Shown here: piece by piece, positions 12,770 through 24,730 of the stretch
Position numbering within the stretch: the stretch's first letter is position 1
Layout: each line of letters begins with the position of its first letter
Assembly (NCBI GenBank): GCA_034509495.1
Contig: CM067522.1
Coordinates: 7,377,916 to 7,441,915 of the forward strand
DNA: 64,000 nt
Source: Acestrorhynchus altus
Lineage: Eukaryota > Chordata > Actinopteri > Characiformes > Acestrorhynchidae
Direction of reading: 5' to 3'
The notes under the pieces: model-generated
Seen by the model: only the letters and a program-made list of their open reading frames with translations
What the model was told of the DNA's origin: nothing
The model's database searches: none
Made by a program: the position numbers and the translations under genes

Positions 12770-13496
12770 ATGAATTTTATTCACCGTCAATTTGATCGGC
12801 TCCTCTTACCAAACAGGAGCCCTTTGTAGGTCTATAATTACAGACTGCAGTTCATCTGTTTCTTTGCATACTTTGTTTGCCTCCTTTCACCCTGATCTTC
12901 AGCAGTCAGGACCTCACAGGACCACCACAGAGCAGGTATTATATGGGTGCTGGGTCATTCTCAGCACTGCAGTGACACAGATATGGTGGTGGTGTGTCGG
13001 TGTGTTTTGTGCTGGTACAAGTGGATCTGACACAGCAGTGCTGCTGGAGTTTTAATCCCCTCAGAGTCACTGCTGGACTAAGAATAGCCTCCCAACCAGA
13101 AACGTCCAGCCAACAGCGCCATCTGGACAGCATCCTGTTAGCATTGATGAAGGACTAGAGGATGACCAACACAAACTGTGCAGAAACAGATGAGCTTCTG
13201 CTTCCGACTTTATATCTACAAGGTGGACCAACGAGGTAGTGTCTAATAGTGTGGACAGTGAGTGGACAGCAGCGCTGTGTGGCTGATCCATTTGTATCAG
13301 CATAACACACACTAAAATACCACCACCATGTCAATCAGAATGACCCAGCACCCACATAATACCTGCTCTCTGGTGGTCCTGTGACCATTGAAGATCAGGG
13401 TGAAAGGAGGAGAATAAAGTATGCAGAGAAACAGATGGACTACAGTCTGTAATTATAGAACTACAAAGTGCTTATGTATGGTCAGTGGAGCTGCTA
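12770..13496. mobile_element. Long-inverted-repeat fold-back element
   Basis: The left arm (about 12800-13030) and right arm (about 13262-13496) are imperfect inverse complements of roughly 230 bases. Left-arm blocks TCTATAATTACAGACTGCAG, CCTGATCTTCA, ATATGGGTGCTGGGTCATTC and ACAGATATGGTGGTGGTGTG reappear reversed on the right as CTACAGTCTGTAATTATAGA, TGAAGATCAGGG, GAATGACCCAGCACCCACAT and ACCACCACCATGTCAATC. This is a very common fish non-autonomous element with no coding capacity. Confidence 0.85.
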
Positions 13497-13788
13497 AAAT
13501 TTTATTTTATTTATGAAAAACATCAATTGAAAGATACCAAAATGTGTCTTTTCTATTACATTCTTCAAATAAGCTTTTTCAGCAGCAGTTTGATGAGGGT
13601 GTAATATTCTTTCCTAAATCCCAGGTAGATGCACAGATTCCAAAAACATACCAGAGTATCTACAATTCAGCATTCCTACCTACCTGTAGCTTTGAATATA
13701 TGCAGGTTTTTAGTTGGATTTAGTGGATTTTATTTGAACCCTGTGATCCATCCTAAAGTTTTCCAGCCGGGGTGTGTGGCAGAGCACC

Positions 13789-13790
<2 letters not shown>
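13497..13790. other. Unique intronic DNA
   Basis: Nothing recognised before the CA array. Confidence 0.4.

Positions 13791-13860
<70 letters not shown>
13791..13860. repeat. (CA)35 microsatellite
   Basis: Seventy bases of uninterrupted CA. The Thr-His reading frames across it are artefacts. Confidence 0.97.
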
Positions 13861-13863
<3 letters not shown>

Positions 13864-14614
13864 TCTACGACAAAAATCAATTGCTTTCAAGAAGTCTATT
13901 CCACCTCTATTTCAGGATATTTGCTGATAATTGAATGGCCATGGACTATTTCCTCACCAAAATTGACTGAGTATTTTCGATCTGGGTAACCACATATAGA
14001 GGGATAGTCCATTTTGTGTTTCTTCCACAGAGTAAATGCATTTGTGTTTTTGGGGTGAGCAATGGAAATCTAGGTCTAGAGAAATATTCAGGGGAAAGTT
14101 TTCAATATCAGTTGTATTATTTTCCTTTTTCCTTACAAGTTTCACTGTCATTTTGTATACATGCCAGTACAGCAAAGGCTAAAACGTGTAGTTGGATAAA
14201 AGGGAACTGTTAAAAATGGGAGGCTAATCTAATTCTATTTAAAGAAATAAGGACCATCCTGTTTACTACATTTTCAGTCTCCATATTTTCATATTTACAT
14301 AACTATAAAATCTGATGAAGGAAAACAACTAAAATAACAGCGCAGAGAAAGAATATTAATAGTAAGCTTTAAAATCCTTAGCAAATCTAAAATCCACTCA
14401 GGAAACTCCGCCCTCCTCCACAACAAAATATTGCAGGAATACACGCGCTCCTCAACAGATCAATAGGGTGCCTTTTAAAAAATGTATGCTTGCATCAAAT
14501 ATGCAATGCAATATTTTGGTGCTAAGAATATATAGGATATCATTTAAAATTAGGCTGACCTCAGAACAGATTCAGTGCACAAACTGGACCTTTACGGTCA
14601 ATACAAATAGAAAC
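13861..14614. other. Unique intronic DNA
   Basis: No exon or repeat recognised. Confidence 0.4.
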
Positions 14615-14674
14615 CAAGATACATTATTTGTCCAAATGTTTGTGGACACCCCTTCAAATCAATGCTTCCAGCTA

Positions 14675-14751
<77 letters not shown>

Positions 14752-14800
14752 CTGGTCCTGTAGAGAAGTACTGCCAATAGAATAGGACTATGTGGGGAAG
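14615..14800 (+). mobile_element. Short MITE fragment with an internal CA array
   Basis: The left part reads CCAAATGTTTGTGGACACCC then AATGCTTCCAGCTACTTT. The right part reads CCTGTAGAGAAGTACTGCCA then ATAGAATAGGACT. These are the two halves of a MITE also found, with its middle preserved, at 59.0 kb. In this copy the middle is replaced by the CA array. Confidence 0.6.
14679..14750. repeat. (CA)36 microsatellite
   Basis: Seventy-two bases of uninterrupted CA inside the MITE fragment. Confidence 0.97.
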
Positions 14801-14822
14801 ATAAATATACACCTACTTATGT

Positions 14823-15150
14823 TTATGGTGTATGTGAGAGATTTGATGGTGAAGGTGATTTGTGAGTATGATGGTTTGTGTAACAGGTGTGATGAGTGTG
14901 TGTGTGTGTGCGTGTGTGTGTGCGTGTGTGTGTGAGAGTTTTGATAATAAATGTGAGAGTATGGTGGTGTGTGTGAGAGAGTATGATAGTGAGTGTGAGA
15001 GTATGATGGTGTGTCAGGGAGTACGATGGTTTGAGAGAGCACAGTGTGTGTGTGTAAGAGAGCATGATGGTGTGTCTGAGAGCTTTGATCTGTGAGAGGT
15101 TTGATAGTGAATGTGAGAGAGTATGATGGTGTGTGTGAGAAGGCATGATG
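14823..15150. repeat. Degenerate TG/GA-rich minisatellite
   Basis: Many imperfect units of about 20-25 bases built from GTGAGAGAGTATGATGGTGT, with a nearly pure TG core at about 14895-14934. The long antisense Thr/His/Ser-rich frames come from this repeat. Confidence 0.85.
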
Positions 15151-15599
15151 GCAGGATGACAGTGAGAGGACTAAATGGCCTGTCATTTTGTGCAAAGCTA
15201 GTAGAGACCCCAAAAAACTTGCAACAGTAATTGCAGCGAAAGGTGGTCTGCAAAGTATTGACTCAGGTATCATTTTCTTCTCACTTCACAATTACTTCAA
15301 TTACCACTCCTTCAAGATGGCACCACAGAGGTGACAGCCTGTTGTAGCAGTTTCTGCTCACTTCTGAGTTCTAAAATAAGATCTAAACTTTTACTTGCAC
15401 TTAAGTTAACTTTTCTGTTTCTGAAGTGTCTTATCATCTTCAACCACAATGGAAACCAAGCGTGTTTGCGCTTGTGCTGGTTTTTGCACTACTTTTCTCA
15501 GTTTATGACTGTGTCTGGAGATCCCATACAGAGCCACACGCCTATTGTTTACTCCAGAAGTCAGCTGTTAAATTTTTTAATAATTAATTTGCATTTTAT
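15151..15599. other. Unique intronic DNA
   Basis: No exon or repeat recognised. Confidence 0.4.
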
Positions 15600-16700
15600 T
15601 TCATGAAGTATTTGATCACCCAAAAACGAGCAAGAATTCTGGCTCTCGCAGACCTGTTTAGTCTTTCTTTAATTAGGCCTCCTCCTCTTCACTCATTACC
15701 TGTATTAATGGCACTGGTTTGAACTTGTTTCCAATATAAAAGACCCCTGTCCACACACTTAATCAATCATACTCCAACCTCTCCACCATGCCCAAGACCA
15801 AAGAGCTATCAAAATTGTAGACCTGCACAAGGCTAGGATGGGCTACACGATAATAGGCAAGCAGGTTGATGAGAAGGCAACAACTGTTGACACAATTATT
15901 AGAAAATGGAAGAAACAAAAGATGGAAAGACTGTCAGTTTTCCTCCGTCTGAGGCTCCATGCAAGATCTCGCTTCGTGGAATAAGGATAATTCTGCAAAA
16001 GGTCAGGAACCAGCTCAGAACTACATGGGAGGACCTTGTCAATGATCTGAAGAATGCTGGGAAAACAGTCTCAAAGTTTACCATTAGTAACACACTACAC
16101 CATCATTAAAACCTTGCAGGGCTCTCAAGGTCCCCCTGCTCATGTCAGTACATATCCAGGTCTGTAGGAAGTTCACCAGTGAGAAAGTCATGTGGTCAGA
16201 TGAGACCAAGATAGAACTCTATGGTGTCAACTCCACTCGCCCCATTTGGAGGAAGAAGAAAGATGAGCACAACCCCAAGAACACAGTCCCAACCATGAAA
16301 CATGGGGTTGGACACATATCTTAAGGGTGCTTTTCTACAAAGGGGATAGAATGACTGCTCCATATTGAAGGGAAGATGGATTGGGCCATGTATCGCAAGA
16401 TTTTGGCCAACAACCTCCTTCCCTCAGTAAGAGCAATTAAGATGGGTCATGGCTGGGTCAATGACAATAACCCAAAACACACAGCCAGGGCAACTAAGAT
16501 GTGGCTTCGTAATAAGAATTTCAAGGTCCTGAAGTGGCCTAGCCAGTCTCCAGACCTGGATCCAATAGAAAATCTTTGGAGGGAGTTGAAACTCCATGTT
16601 GCCCAGCAAACCTAGAAGATCTGGAGATCTATATGGAGGAGTGGGCCAAAATCCCTGCTGCAGTGTGTGCAAACTTGGTCAAGAACTACAGGAAACTGTA
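15600..16700 (+). pseudogene. Tc1-like transposon with broken transposase
   Basis: A near-full-length Tc1 relic. The start codon at 15788 opens MPKTKEL but hits a stop at 15818 because of a small deletion. The frame resumes as IVDLHKARMGYTIIGKQ (helix-turn-helix region), shifts, and continues as LRGIRIILQKVRNQLRTTWE. The first catalytic Asp lies in VMWSDETKIELYG (about 16189-16227). The second region, NDNNPKHTARATK (about 16462), keeps one Asp but has N for the usual second D. The third catalytic residue lies in SPDLDPIENLWRELK (about 16548-16592). Several frameshifts and stops make it inactive. The 5' leader has the family's untranslated region; the 3' inverted end is not recognisable. Confidence 0.9.
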
Positions 16701-18936
16701 GTTTCCTGGCAATTATGCACCATCATATTTATTTGATAGAATTGTGAGCTCTTGTCCAGTGACATGTGGCGTTTGGTGTTTAGCTTTGTGCAGAAGTACT
16801 AATACTGTCCAGACTCTTGTATGTGAAATAAAAATGTTGCTATAAGGATATTTTATAAGCAGACTCTATAACCAGACCTGTTAGCTAGAAACTTTTTACA
16901 GACTACATTTTGATCTCCTATCACACTTCTCACTAAGCCAAACCTAGTCATTGTATTGAAATTGAATAGATTTACAGTGATGGGAACAGTGATATCGTAT
17001 GTCACTTTTTTGCCACAAGTAAATTTTACATCGGCCCAGACAAAAAAAATCACATACTAATTCGGGTCTCCAGACCCCACTTTGAGAACCACAGCTCTAT
17101 CAGGCTTAGCATAAGGTCTAGACTTAATAGGCCTGAGCTATATTCATATTATTTGTGTTCTATAGTGTAAGACACACTTTAAGTTGTCTGAGAGCTTGAT
17201 CTTTCTGTATGATAGGTGGCTTTTTCATATACTCACTGGATTAGGCTGCTTTATTTCCTTTGCTTATCAGGCCAGGGTGCATAAATCATACATAATATGA
17301 AAGGTCTGGAGAATGCTTTCATTTTAAAAGACCAGCACAGGCCTCAGTCTGGATACAGTATACACTGTAGACCAATTTTGTCACCAGCTGATGCTGTGGT
17401 AACGCTTGTAGTCATAAAATATAAGTTGTAAAGTGAGGTCCATTTGGATGCCCAGTTGAAGGGTCATGATTCAAGATCACACTGCAGTTTATGAAGTACA
17501 TTTGTTTACACTGATGCAGAGCTCTAAGCTAATATAAATCAAAAACAAATCTGTGTTTCAGGGAGAACTTGATGACTCTTGAAAAAATATGCCCATCGTC
17601 AGCACAAAAAATAGTGCTTTCAGTTTATTTGTAACATATCAAATCTTTTATTTGAGTGGAACTGATGTACACATTTGAATCAGTTTTTGCAGTGAGGAGT
17701 GTTGGACTAGTACCTCCATATTTTATATACTTATTCTTGAAGGGAGGCCAGAAAAATATTGGTTTGTCTAGAACACCATATAATATTGCGGTGTTATAGT
17801 TTATAGTTGGAAAGTTTCTACAGTGTGATCAAGTAGAAAATATGTTTTTTTTCCCTGTGGAATTTTTTTGGATTTAGGGCTCAGTGAGTTGGAATACATT
17901 TGCATATCACCAGCCCTGTTTAGATGTTCAGAAAATCACTTTCTGATTACTGTGCCAGTGCCATGTGCCATGTCGTACTTTAACATTTACACTAAAATAA
18001 CTAGAAACAATATAATCTTTCATATTCTCTCAAGAGTTTCAGCTACAATAACAATGTCCTATTATTATCGCTAATCATCAGCTATAGTATCAACATTATA
18101 GCCATGCTTAATGTTTGAGTTTAGGTGATCATTGGTGTTATTCAAAAATGTGTCTCCAACATTACATTTTTACATAAGATGTCTTGATACCTTTTAATGA
18201 AATTCAAGATAAAAAATAAAAACATTTTTTTAACATTTCTATTGGCCTATTCATCATGCACAATTTGGAAATTTTGGAAATTATTAAAAAAAGACATGAG
18301 CTAAAAAAATGTTTCACCAAAATGTGTCACCTTGTGTCTTTAAAGTGGCAGTAACTTCAATTTTATGCAGATGCTGTTACAAAAATATGATTGGGCTATA
18401 AACAACTGGGTTGTGTGATGGGACTCATAGATTGAGAAAAGGTGATACACTGCAGTGAATATTTAATATGAAAACTGGGTCACAAAACAGATTTTCATGA
18501 TTGGCAAAATGAAGCGATCGCACAATGAAATCTAGCTGACTTGAATCGCAGTCTACAGGAAATGCTTATCAGAATTGTGGTGGAAAGATGTGAGCAAAGG
18601 CCACCGTATGTTCATGGTCTGCTGTTCTCTGCAGCGTGTTCTTTCAGGAGCTGGTTGTGAAGGACCTTCATTGACTTTTAGAAGCAGATCTTGCCTGGTA
18701 TCGAAGGAATTTTCATTCACAAGCTGTGAAACCCACCAGCAGTCTGTCAGTTTCACTTTCAGCTACAATTCTGACGAGAATTTCCTGAAGACAACAAATT
18801 AAGTAGTTAATATCTTGTATCTTGTATAGTTTGAAGAATAAAGCCTCCAGCCAGTGTGTTTTTCCAAGTCCATACACCAACTAACCTGATTTAACTTTAG
18901 TAAGCACTGATTACAACCAGATAATGAGCTTTCGGT
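16701..18936. other. Unique A+T-rich intronic DNA
   Basis: No exon recognised. No repeat boundary is clear, although TTTGAGAACCAC near 17085 resembles the edge of a common fish MITE. Confidence 0.4.
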
Positions 18937-18969
18937 GGTGCACTAAAACATTTGCACAGTACTGTATTA
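18937..18969. repeat. End fragment of a Tc1/mariner MITE
   Basis: CTAAAACATTTGCACAGTAC followed by TGTA matches the right end of the MITE at 6773-7477. The rest of the copy cannot be delimited. Confidence 0.45.
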
Positions 18970-19049
18970 CTGTACTGCCTCTTTTTGAACTTCTGCCATT
19001 GTATCATTGCTGGGCAGCCAACACGCTCTGAGGAAAGAGCCCCACCTCT

Positions 19050-19235
19050 GATACAACAGCTAAAATACCTGTTCTGAACAGCATCACACTGGGTGTGGTG
19101 TGGGGAGAGAGTGCCATCTACTCACTCAGAGCAAGCATGGTACATTTTGCTCTCTCGGACTCTGGCTTCAGATGGTAAAACAGCATGGGCTGCGATTTGA
19201 ACCTGCAGTCCTCTGAGCTGCTGAGCCACTTGAAG
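19050..19235 (-). mobile_element. tRNA-derived SINE
   Basis: In reverse, the tRNA-like head has B box GCAGGTTCAAATCGCAGCC (around 19188-19206) after GTGGCTCAGCAGCTCAGAGG. The body holds GGGGAGAGAGTGCCATCTAC (about 19102) and GCTCTCTCGGACTC, an arrangement typical of a widespread fish SINE. Confidence 0.7.
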
Positions 19236-20324
19236 CCTGTTAATTGTACCATAATATATTGAGTTTTATAATTTAATACAACATTTGTGGTATTTTTCCA
19301 CAGTGCATTGCCACCACTCTTGCTTTCATTATGACCAGCAACTTTTCAGGGCTGCATTCATCTGCTACTGTCTTTCTGGCTCTTACACCATGTCCAAAGG
19401 CTGGCAGGTCTCTATTGTATTCACATATTCACATTCCCATGTTGAGCAGCTCTTTCTCCAAGGCTTGCGTGTGAAGTGTGTGAGGAGGGCTGTGCCAGTG
19501 TGTCGTATCTGCCATGTGCCCATGTCACACTCTTCACTTGCTGCTTTGAGGACTAACTGTGGAAATCTAGTCAGTGGAGAAGCAAGAGAAAGAAGCAAAG
19601 ACAGAGGAGAGAGAGAGAGGGGGAGAGAGAGAGAAAGAGACAGACAGAACCCAAGACATCAAGCAACTAAAACTCAAAAAGCCTGAAATTGTTTTATTCA
19701 CAACTCCCAAGGTCCTGTGCTCAGGGTTTAGCTTACCATCTTTGAGACGTGTCTTTGAAAACACACTTTAATTGCATTAACCTTTACAGTATTTATAATA
19801 TTTAGCAATTAAAAGAGCTTGTTATTCACGCATGACATTCTCTTTCTCCTCCTCGCTGCTTTGCTGACCATGAAATGAACCTTAATTACTAAGCCTGAGG
19901 TTTTCTCTTTGTCTCAAGAAAGTTTTATTCAAACCAATCACACACAATCAAGCACAGATTACAGTATTCAAGAGCATATTTTCCTTATGCTGTGAATTCT
20001 ACCCTTTTTGCACAGGTTTTGACAAAGACCTGCTAGGTGTGGACTTGCTGAGAAGGAATGGCAGAGTAGATCACAACTTCACAAGGCTGTTGAGATGATC
20101 TTTGGGCATTTTTACACCTACAGTATGTTTGCTTTGGTACAAATAATTCTGTTCTTGTCCAGTAATATGAGCACACCGAACAAATGTAAGAATGGACTCT
20201 TTGTTTACTGGTCAGAGGTTTCTGGGGTTGGAGTCTTGTGTTCTGTACTTGTGCATTTTTCTGTGTAATTTAACATGGAGCAATAACAGAGTTGGCTTTT
20301 ATCCACAGCTGTAGCAAATGCCTG
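19236..20324. other. Unique intronic DNA with a GA-rich patch
   Basis: A 133-codon frame at 19285-19686 has no recognised relative and ends in the GA-rich low-complexity patch at 19590-19645, so I do not call it a gene. Confidence 0.4.
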
Positions 20325-20512
20325 ACCAGGGTTCACCAACCTTACTCCCGGAGGCTTTAGATTCAACCCTAATCCACCATGTTCCAACTAATTACTGCTT
20401 TCAGAAGTTCATGATTGGCTGAATGGGATGTGTTAGATTTTGGTTGGAGTGGAAACCCACAGGAATATATCTCACCAAGAGCGGGGTTGGTGACCCCTGG
20501 TTTAGGTAATGA
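20325..20512. mobile_element. Small fold-back MITE
   Basis: CAGGGTTCACCAACCTTACT at the left and GCGGGGTTGGTGACCCCTGG at the right are inverse complements. This is the usual form of a small fish MITE with long imperfect inverted arms. Confidence 0.6.
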
Positions 20513-20709
20513 AACAGTTTATATGAAATCATTCCTATAACTTGCATAGTACACCTGAAACAAGCTTGACTGAAGCAGATTGAATTTGGTACCAGACCAA
20601 AACCACCTCTTCTCATCTTAATACAACCGGTGCATTCACACCTTCCCAAAGGATTCACAGGAATGATGAAAACAAACCAGAATCTGATTTAACCAGATTA
20701 AAAATGCGC
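20513..20709. other. Unique intronic DNA
   Basis: Nothing recognised. Confidence 0.35.
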
Positions 20710-21966
20710 TTAATAAGATGATCTTATAGCTGAATGTTTAAATGACATTTTGTAGGCTTCAAACCTCAGGGTCAGAGTACTCTACAGACATGATACACAT
20801 AACAAACTCAAGGCTTAGTCTATCTAAACATGTCTCATTATTGTGTGATGAAGTATGAGATAATTCAGCTAAAAAAAAATAAAAAATTCATTCATTTCCA
20901 TCTGCATTAAATCCCAGTTTAAATGCCGAAGTAGCCTTCCAGTGCATGTTTACAGCTCTGTCTATGTGTACATGCTCAACCTGCATGCAGATATTATGGC
21001 TACATCCAGAAACCTAAAAGGTTACTGCTTTTTCCTGCCGATCCTCCTCCTCTCCTCCGTGACCCAGAAACTGACTTTGTGACGCCATCTTGCCGCCTGT
21101 CCAAAAGAAGCTGCTTAAAATCCCCCTCGATGCGGCTTCCAGCAGAGGATACATGACAGTATCCTACCCAGGAAGTCTTTTAAGGAGTTTGAAGTGATTT
21201 CACTGCATGCACGCCTGTTTATGCAGATTACTACAACTGCATTGGTACAAAGCTGTGAGCAACTTTTATTTTTTTAAAGGTTAAAATATAAGAAAAGGAA
21301 GAACAACTGCATAACATCTGCAGGACGTACAGTAAGATTATACTGTTCACTGTATCTCTGCAATGAGCAGGAGTTTAATTCACAATTAACGCAGTTAAAT
21401 GGACCGAATTGGTGTATACGTGTGGCTCTATACAGCAGCTGTGATTGGCTGTGTGTACTCGGCGTGTGCTGCATGCAAGTGCTGTGATTGGTTCATTAAT
21501 AGTCAGCGTCATATATGAAAGGGTCCCATTCCCCTTACTCCCATCCTCTCCTTGAGTCATTCACCTTCTTCCAGGGTAGGACAGGAGCAGTAGGAAAAGA
21601 GGTGGAGAAGATGATGAGTAGCAAAAGTGTCTGGACGCAGCCTGGGATGTAGAGGAAAAAAAGAGGGGAAGGGCTGTTTGATCTCTTTCTCTGTATACAG
21701 TGTTCACATTTCAGAATAGTCCTGAGAGGGGATAGTACCAATACATACATACCTAACAGAAATAGTAAAGAACATTCTAGTAATATGCTTGCCATTCTTA
21801 TAATTACAAAAAACTAATTGCAATTCTTGCATTTTCAGCTCATAAACACTGTGGATGATCAATTTTCAATAATATTTCGGAGAGTAAAGAGTTGTTTAAT
21901 ACATTTTTTTTTTTTTTATATATATATAAACAATTAACACAGATATTTAAAGTCTTCTAAAGTGAA
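20710..21966 (-). mobile_element. TTAA-end element, copy 3 (split by about 650 bp)
   Basis: The right half of the family, in reverse, occupies about 20710-20990 (TAGGCTTCAAACCTCAGGGT, GACATGATACACATAACAAA, TTAAATCCCAGTTTAAATGC). The left half, in the same orientation, occupies about 21643-21966 (GAGGGGAAGGGCTGTTTGAT, CACATTTCAGAATAGTCCTG, AGTCTTCTAAAG at the end). The two halves are complementary parts of one element, separated by unrelated sequence. Confidence 0.6.
20991..21642. promoter_or_regulatory. Non-repeat segment with CCAAT- and YY1-like motifs
   Basis: Sequence inside the split element that belongs to no recognised repeat. It carries GACGCCATCTTGCCGCC (about 21081-21097), a close match in reverse to the YY1 consensus AAGATGGCG, and two GCTGTGATTGG blocks (about 21438 and 21480), each an inverted CCAAT box. 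These are motif matches only; no transcript is visible. Confidence 0.3.
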
Positions 21967-22691
21967 GCCTGGGATCTTCACTTTATGACAATATCTGTTA
22001 TGTGTGGCTGACCCCTATAAATATGTCATGTTTAACACTCATTCATGAGGTCCTTCATGACCACTGACAAAAACCTGCATAATATGGCTTCTATATTTGT
22101 CATGCACGCTTATGAACCCTGTCCTTGAGAATGGTGCCTTCATTTATTCTCAATAGTTAACAGTGATATACATTTGATGAACACTGACAATGGTCCAAGA
22201 TTTGCATATGGCCTAAACTATCATTCTCAGATTTGACAACTCTCATGGCAGTAGTTCCTAATGATGACATGACTTTATTACACGTTTATGACATTTTCTT
22301 GTAACAGTCTCCAAGGAGCTGTCTTGAAATCTGCCTGAAAAATATATGACCCCTTTAGGGCAGAGTTGATTGAAACGATTCACATTATAATATACGTTTT
22401 CATCAAATCCAGCCACTGTAAAACATCATCTCTTCTGCTTATCAAAAGTGTAGACTCTGCACTTTCTACTGAATGTATTCAAGTGTTTTATTCAGCTACA
22501 AGAGGAAGAATTTATCTAATGAGACAATGCTTATATCATCACCTGTGATAACTGTGATTCTAAAGGTTAATACTTAATGCTTTAACCCACTGAACACTGG
22601 ACCTCATATATAAGAACTATAATTCAGTACCTGTTATAAACGGCTGTGAGGGTGAGGAATTGAAGTATGGCCTATGAACAGGCCCTTAGGG
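21967..22691. other. Unique intronic DNA
   Basis: No exon or repeat recognised beyond a T/TA run at 21903-21929, which lies inside the preceding element. Confidence 0.35.
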
Positions 22692-22790
22692 TTGAGCTCT
22701 TCAAATCTGGACCTTGAATCCAGTTTCCACTCCTACCAAGGACAACAAACTGGATTGGAAACTGGATGCAAGGTCCATATTAGAAGACAA
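22692..22790. repeat. Small fold-back MITE
   Basis: ATCTGGACCTTGAATCCAGT at the left mirrors ACTGGATGCAAGGTCCATAT at the right, with a short spacer. Confidence 0.55.
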
Positions 22791-23123
22791 TGCTTTGCTC
22801 CTGTGTAGTTAGCAGAAGATGGTCTGGTGTTTTATTATTAGGCCAGAAAAGTTTTTAGGTACAGTGACCATACATCCTCTCTTCCTGGATATGTCCGCTT
22901 TTGGGGATTTGAAAAATGCATTCAAAATGCATTCTGAATTGTGTAAAATGTCTGGGATGTTACATTGATTTCATATCAGTATTTGTTTCTAGCCAACAGA
23001 TATGCAGATTGTTAAAAGTTTAAGCTGTTTGAGCTGTCTGTCTCACTGCCACAGTTGGCCCGGCACGACCCATTACCTTTGACTAGTTTAATATAATGTC
23101 CAGTAGCATTTTGAACTGAAAAC

Positions 23124-23159
<36 letters not shown>

Positions 23160-24639
23160 CATTATGTGTCATGAGCACTCAAATCACATCGGCTTTGACA
23201 TGTTTATAAAACAGTTCAATTTTATACAACAGAGCTCCGTTAATGTTTTCCCAGAATCTTCCCAGAAACTTCTGAAGCCTAATACCTGTGCAAAACATTT
23301 CTAATCAGTGCTTGGATGAGACATGGCATAGTTAATGCGTGAAATGAATGAGAGTCATATTAAAGTGTCCTTAAGAATTATTGCGTGAGGTCAGCAACGT
23401 CGCCCCCACTGCTGCATAGCAATTTAGCCTGGACAGCTAATTTTACATGACTAATTAATTGGGAGACCAAAAAGAAAGCAATTAGGATTCCCTTTTGTTT
23501 TGCAAGAGTGACCTTGTAATGAAGGTTTACAAATAAAGCTTAAGGCCCTCTGGGGTGAAGAGGAGCTTTGATGGTGGGGGCTATTGGTTAGATTCAACTC
23601 ACAAGGTTAGAACGAACAGATTTCTGTGTGACACTATCCTTGGGTGCGCTCAGTGCTCTGTTGTTCCACTGCTCCATCAGACAGACTAGATATCCCAACT
23701 TAACCCTTCCGTTCTAAACCTTATTTTGACTTAACAGGCTGGCATCAGCAGTGACCCTACTTTATTCTATTGCCGAGAGCTCTCAGATTGATGTGTGCTC
23801 ACATGAGTGGAGAGGAAAGAGAGAGCGAGTGATTTGGCAGACCTATTTATTTGCACTTGCTGAAGCCAGGACTGGTGTTTACAACCTCTACTGATCCACT
23901 CTACGGCACTGGATAGATGAGCGATATGAGCCTCATTACTCCTGATTGCGTTTATCCACTTCTAGGCCGGACCTGCCGAGGACAGGCCGCTGCGCTGATG
24001 GATGTAAACACAAGCGGGTCAAACGCAGAGGAATTAGACCCCGCTGAGAGCAAGATTTAAATCATTTGTCAGTGAATTGGAGTATGATATGCACAAGTGT
24101 TTGTTGGTTGTATTTTGTGGACTGTATTTCCCTCTGAGAAGCTCACTAATATTCCAGACCCATTTTCTCATCTCAGTCTTGATTGGCTGATTATTTTCCC
24201 CAATGACAGTGTTGAGCTGCTCTCAAGTGGCACTGGCTGAAGGGTCTCAACCTTGGCAGATAATGAGATAGAGATGTTGCTGTCATTGTTTAAGCTGATG
24301 TTGATAATGATGATGATGACTTATTGTTCTATCTCCTTCTCTGGAATTACAAACAACAGGCATCTCAGACATGCTTGTCCATCTTTATAACAGGATTAGT
24401 ATGCTGGAAGTATGCTTGGATTAGTAGTTTAACTTTTGATCTCTGATCTTCGGGCTAAGGATTGTTTTAAGACACACTTCATTTATTTAATTTCTGATTC
24501 ATTTTTCAGGATTAGAAGCCCAAAGGAAGTGTAATTTCAGATGTTTCAGTATGTAGGGCGTCCACTTACAATAGCAGTGGAGCTTGATTTTCTCCAGTCT
24601 CATAAAGAAATAAGCTTCATCTAGGTCTACCAGGTCTTC
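22791..24639. other. Mostly unique intronic DNA with a TA array
   Basis: A (TA)n array lies at about 23127-23157. The stretch 23380-24060 is repeat-free and rich in homeodomain-like TAATTAATTGG, CAATTAGG and forkhead-like TGTAAACAC motifs, so it is a candidate conserved non-coding element. No exon is recognised. Confidence 0.4.
23127..23157. repeat. (TA)n microsatellite
   Basis: About 31 bases of alternating TA. Confidence 0.9.
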
Positions 24640-24730
24640 AAATAGAATAGAATAGAATAGAAGAATAGAATAGAACTTTATTGATCCCTTGGGAGGGTTC
24701 CTTCAGGGAAATTAAGGTTCCAGTAGCAGC
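24640..24730 (-). mobile_element. LINE 3' tail with AATAG repeats
   Basis: Repeats of AATAG at 24641-24674 lead into CTTTATTGATCCCTTGGGAG. Read on the minus strand this is the tail of a LINE ending in short tandem repeats. It differs from the LINE at 3.3 and 48 kb. Confidence 0.55.

Noticed and set aside
13629..13989. Thr-His repeat proteins
   Set aside because: Translation of the (CA)35 array; no exon signals or family match.
14468..15273. Thr/His/Ser-rich frames, up to 161 codons on the minus strand
   Set aside because: Products of the CA array and the degenerate TG/GA minisatellite.
19285..19686. 133-codon plus-strand frame
   Set aside because: No family resemblance, and its end is GA-rich low complexity.
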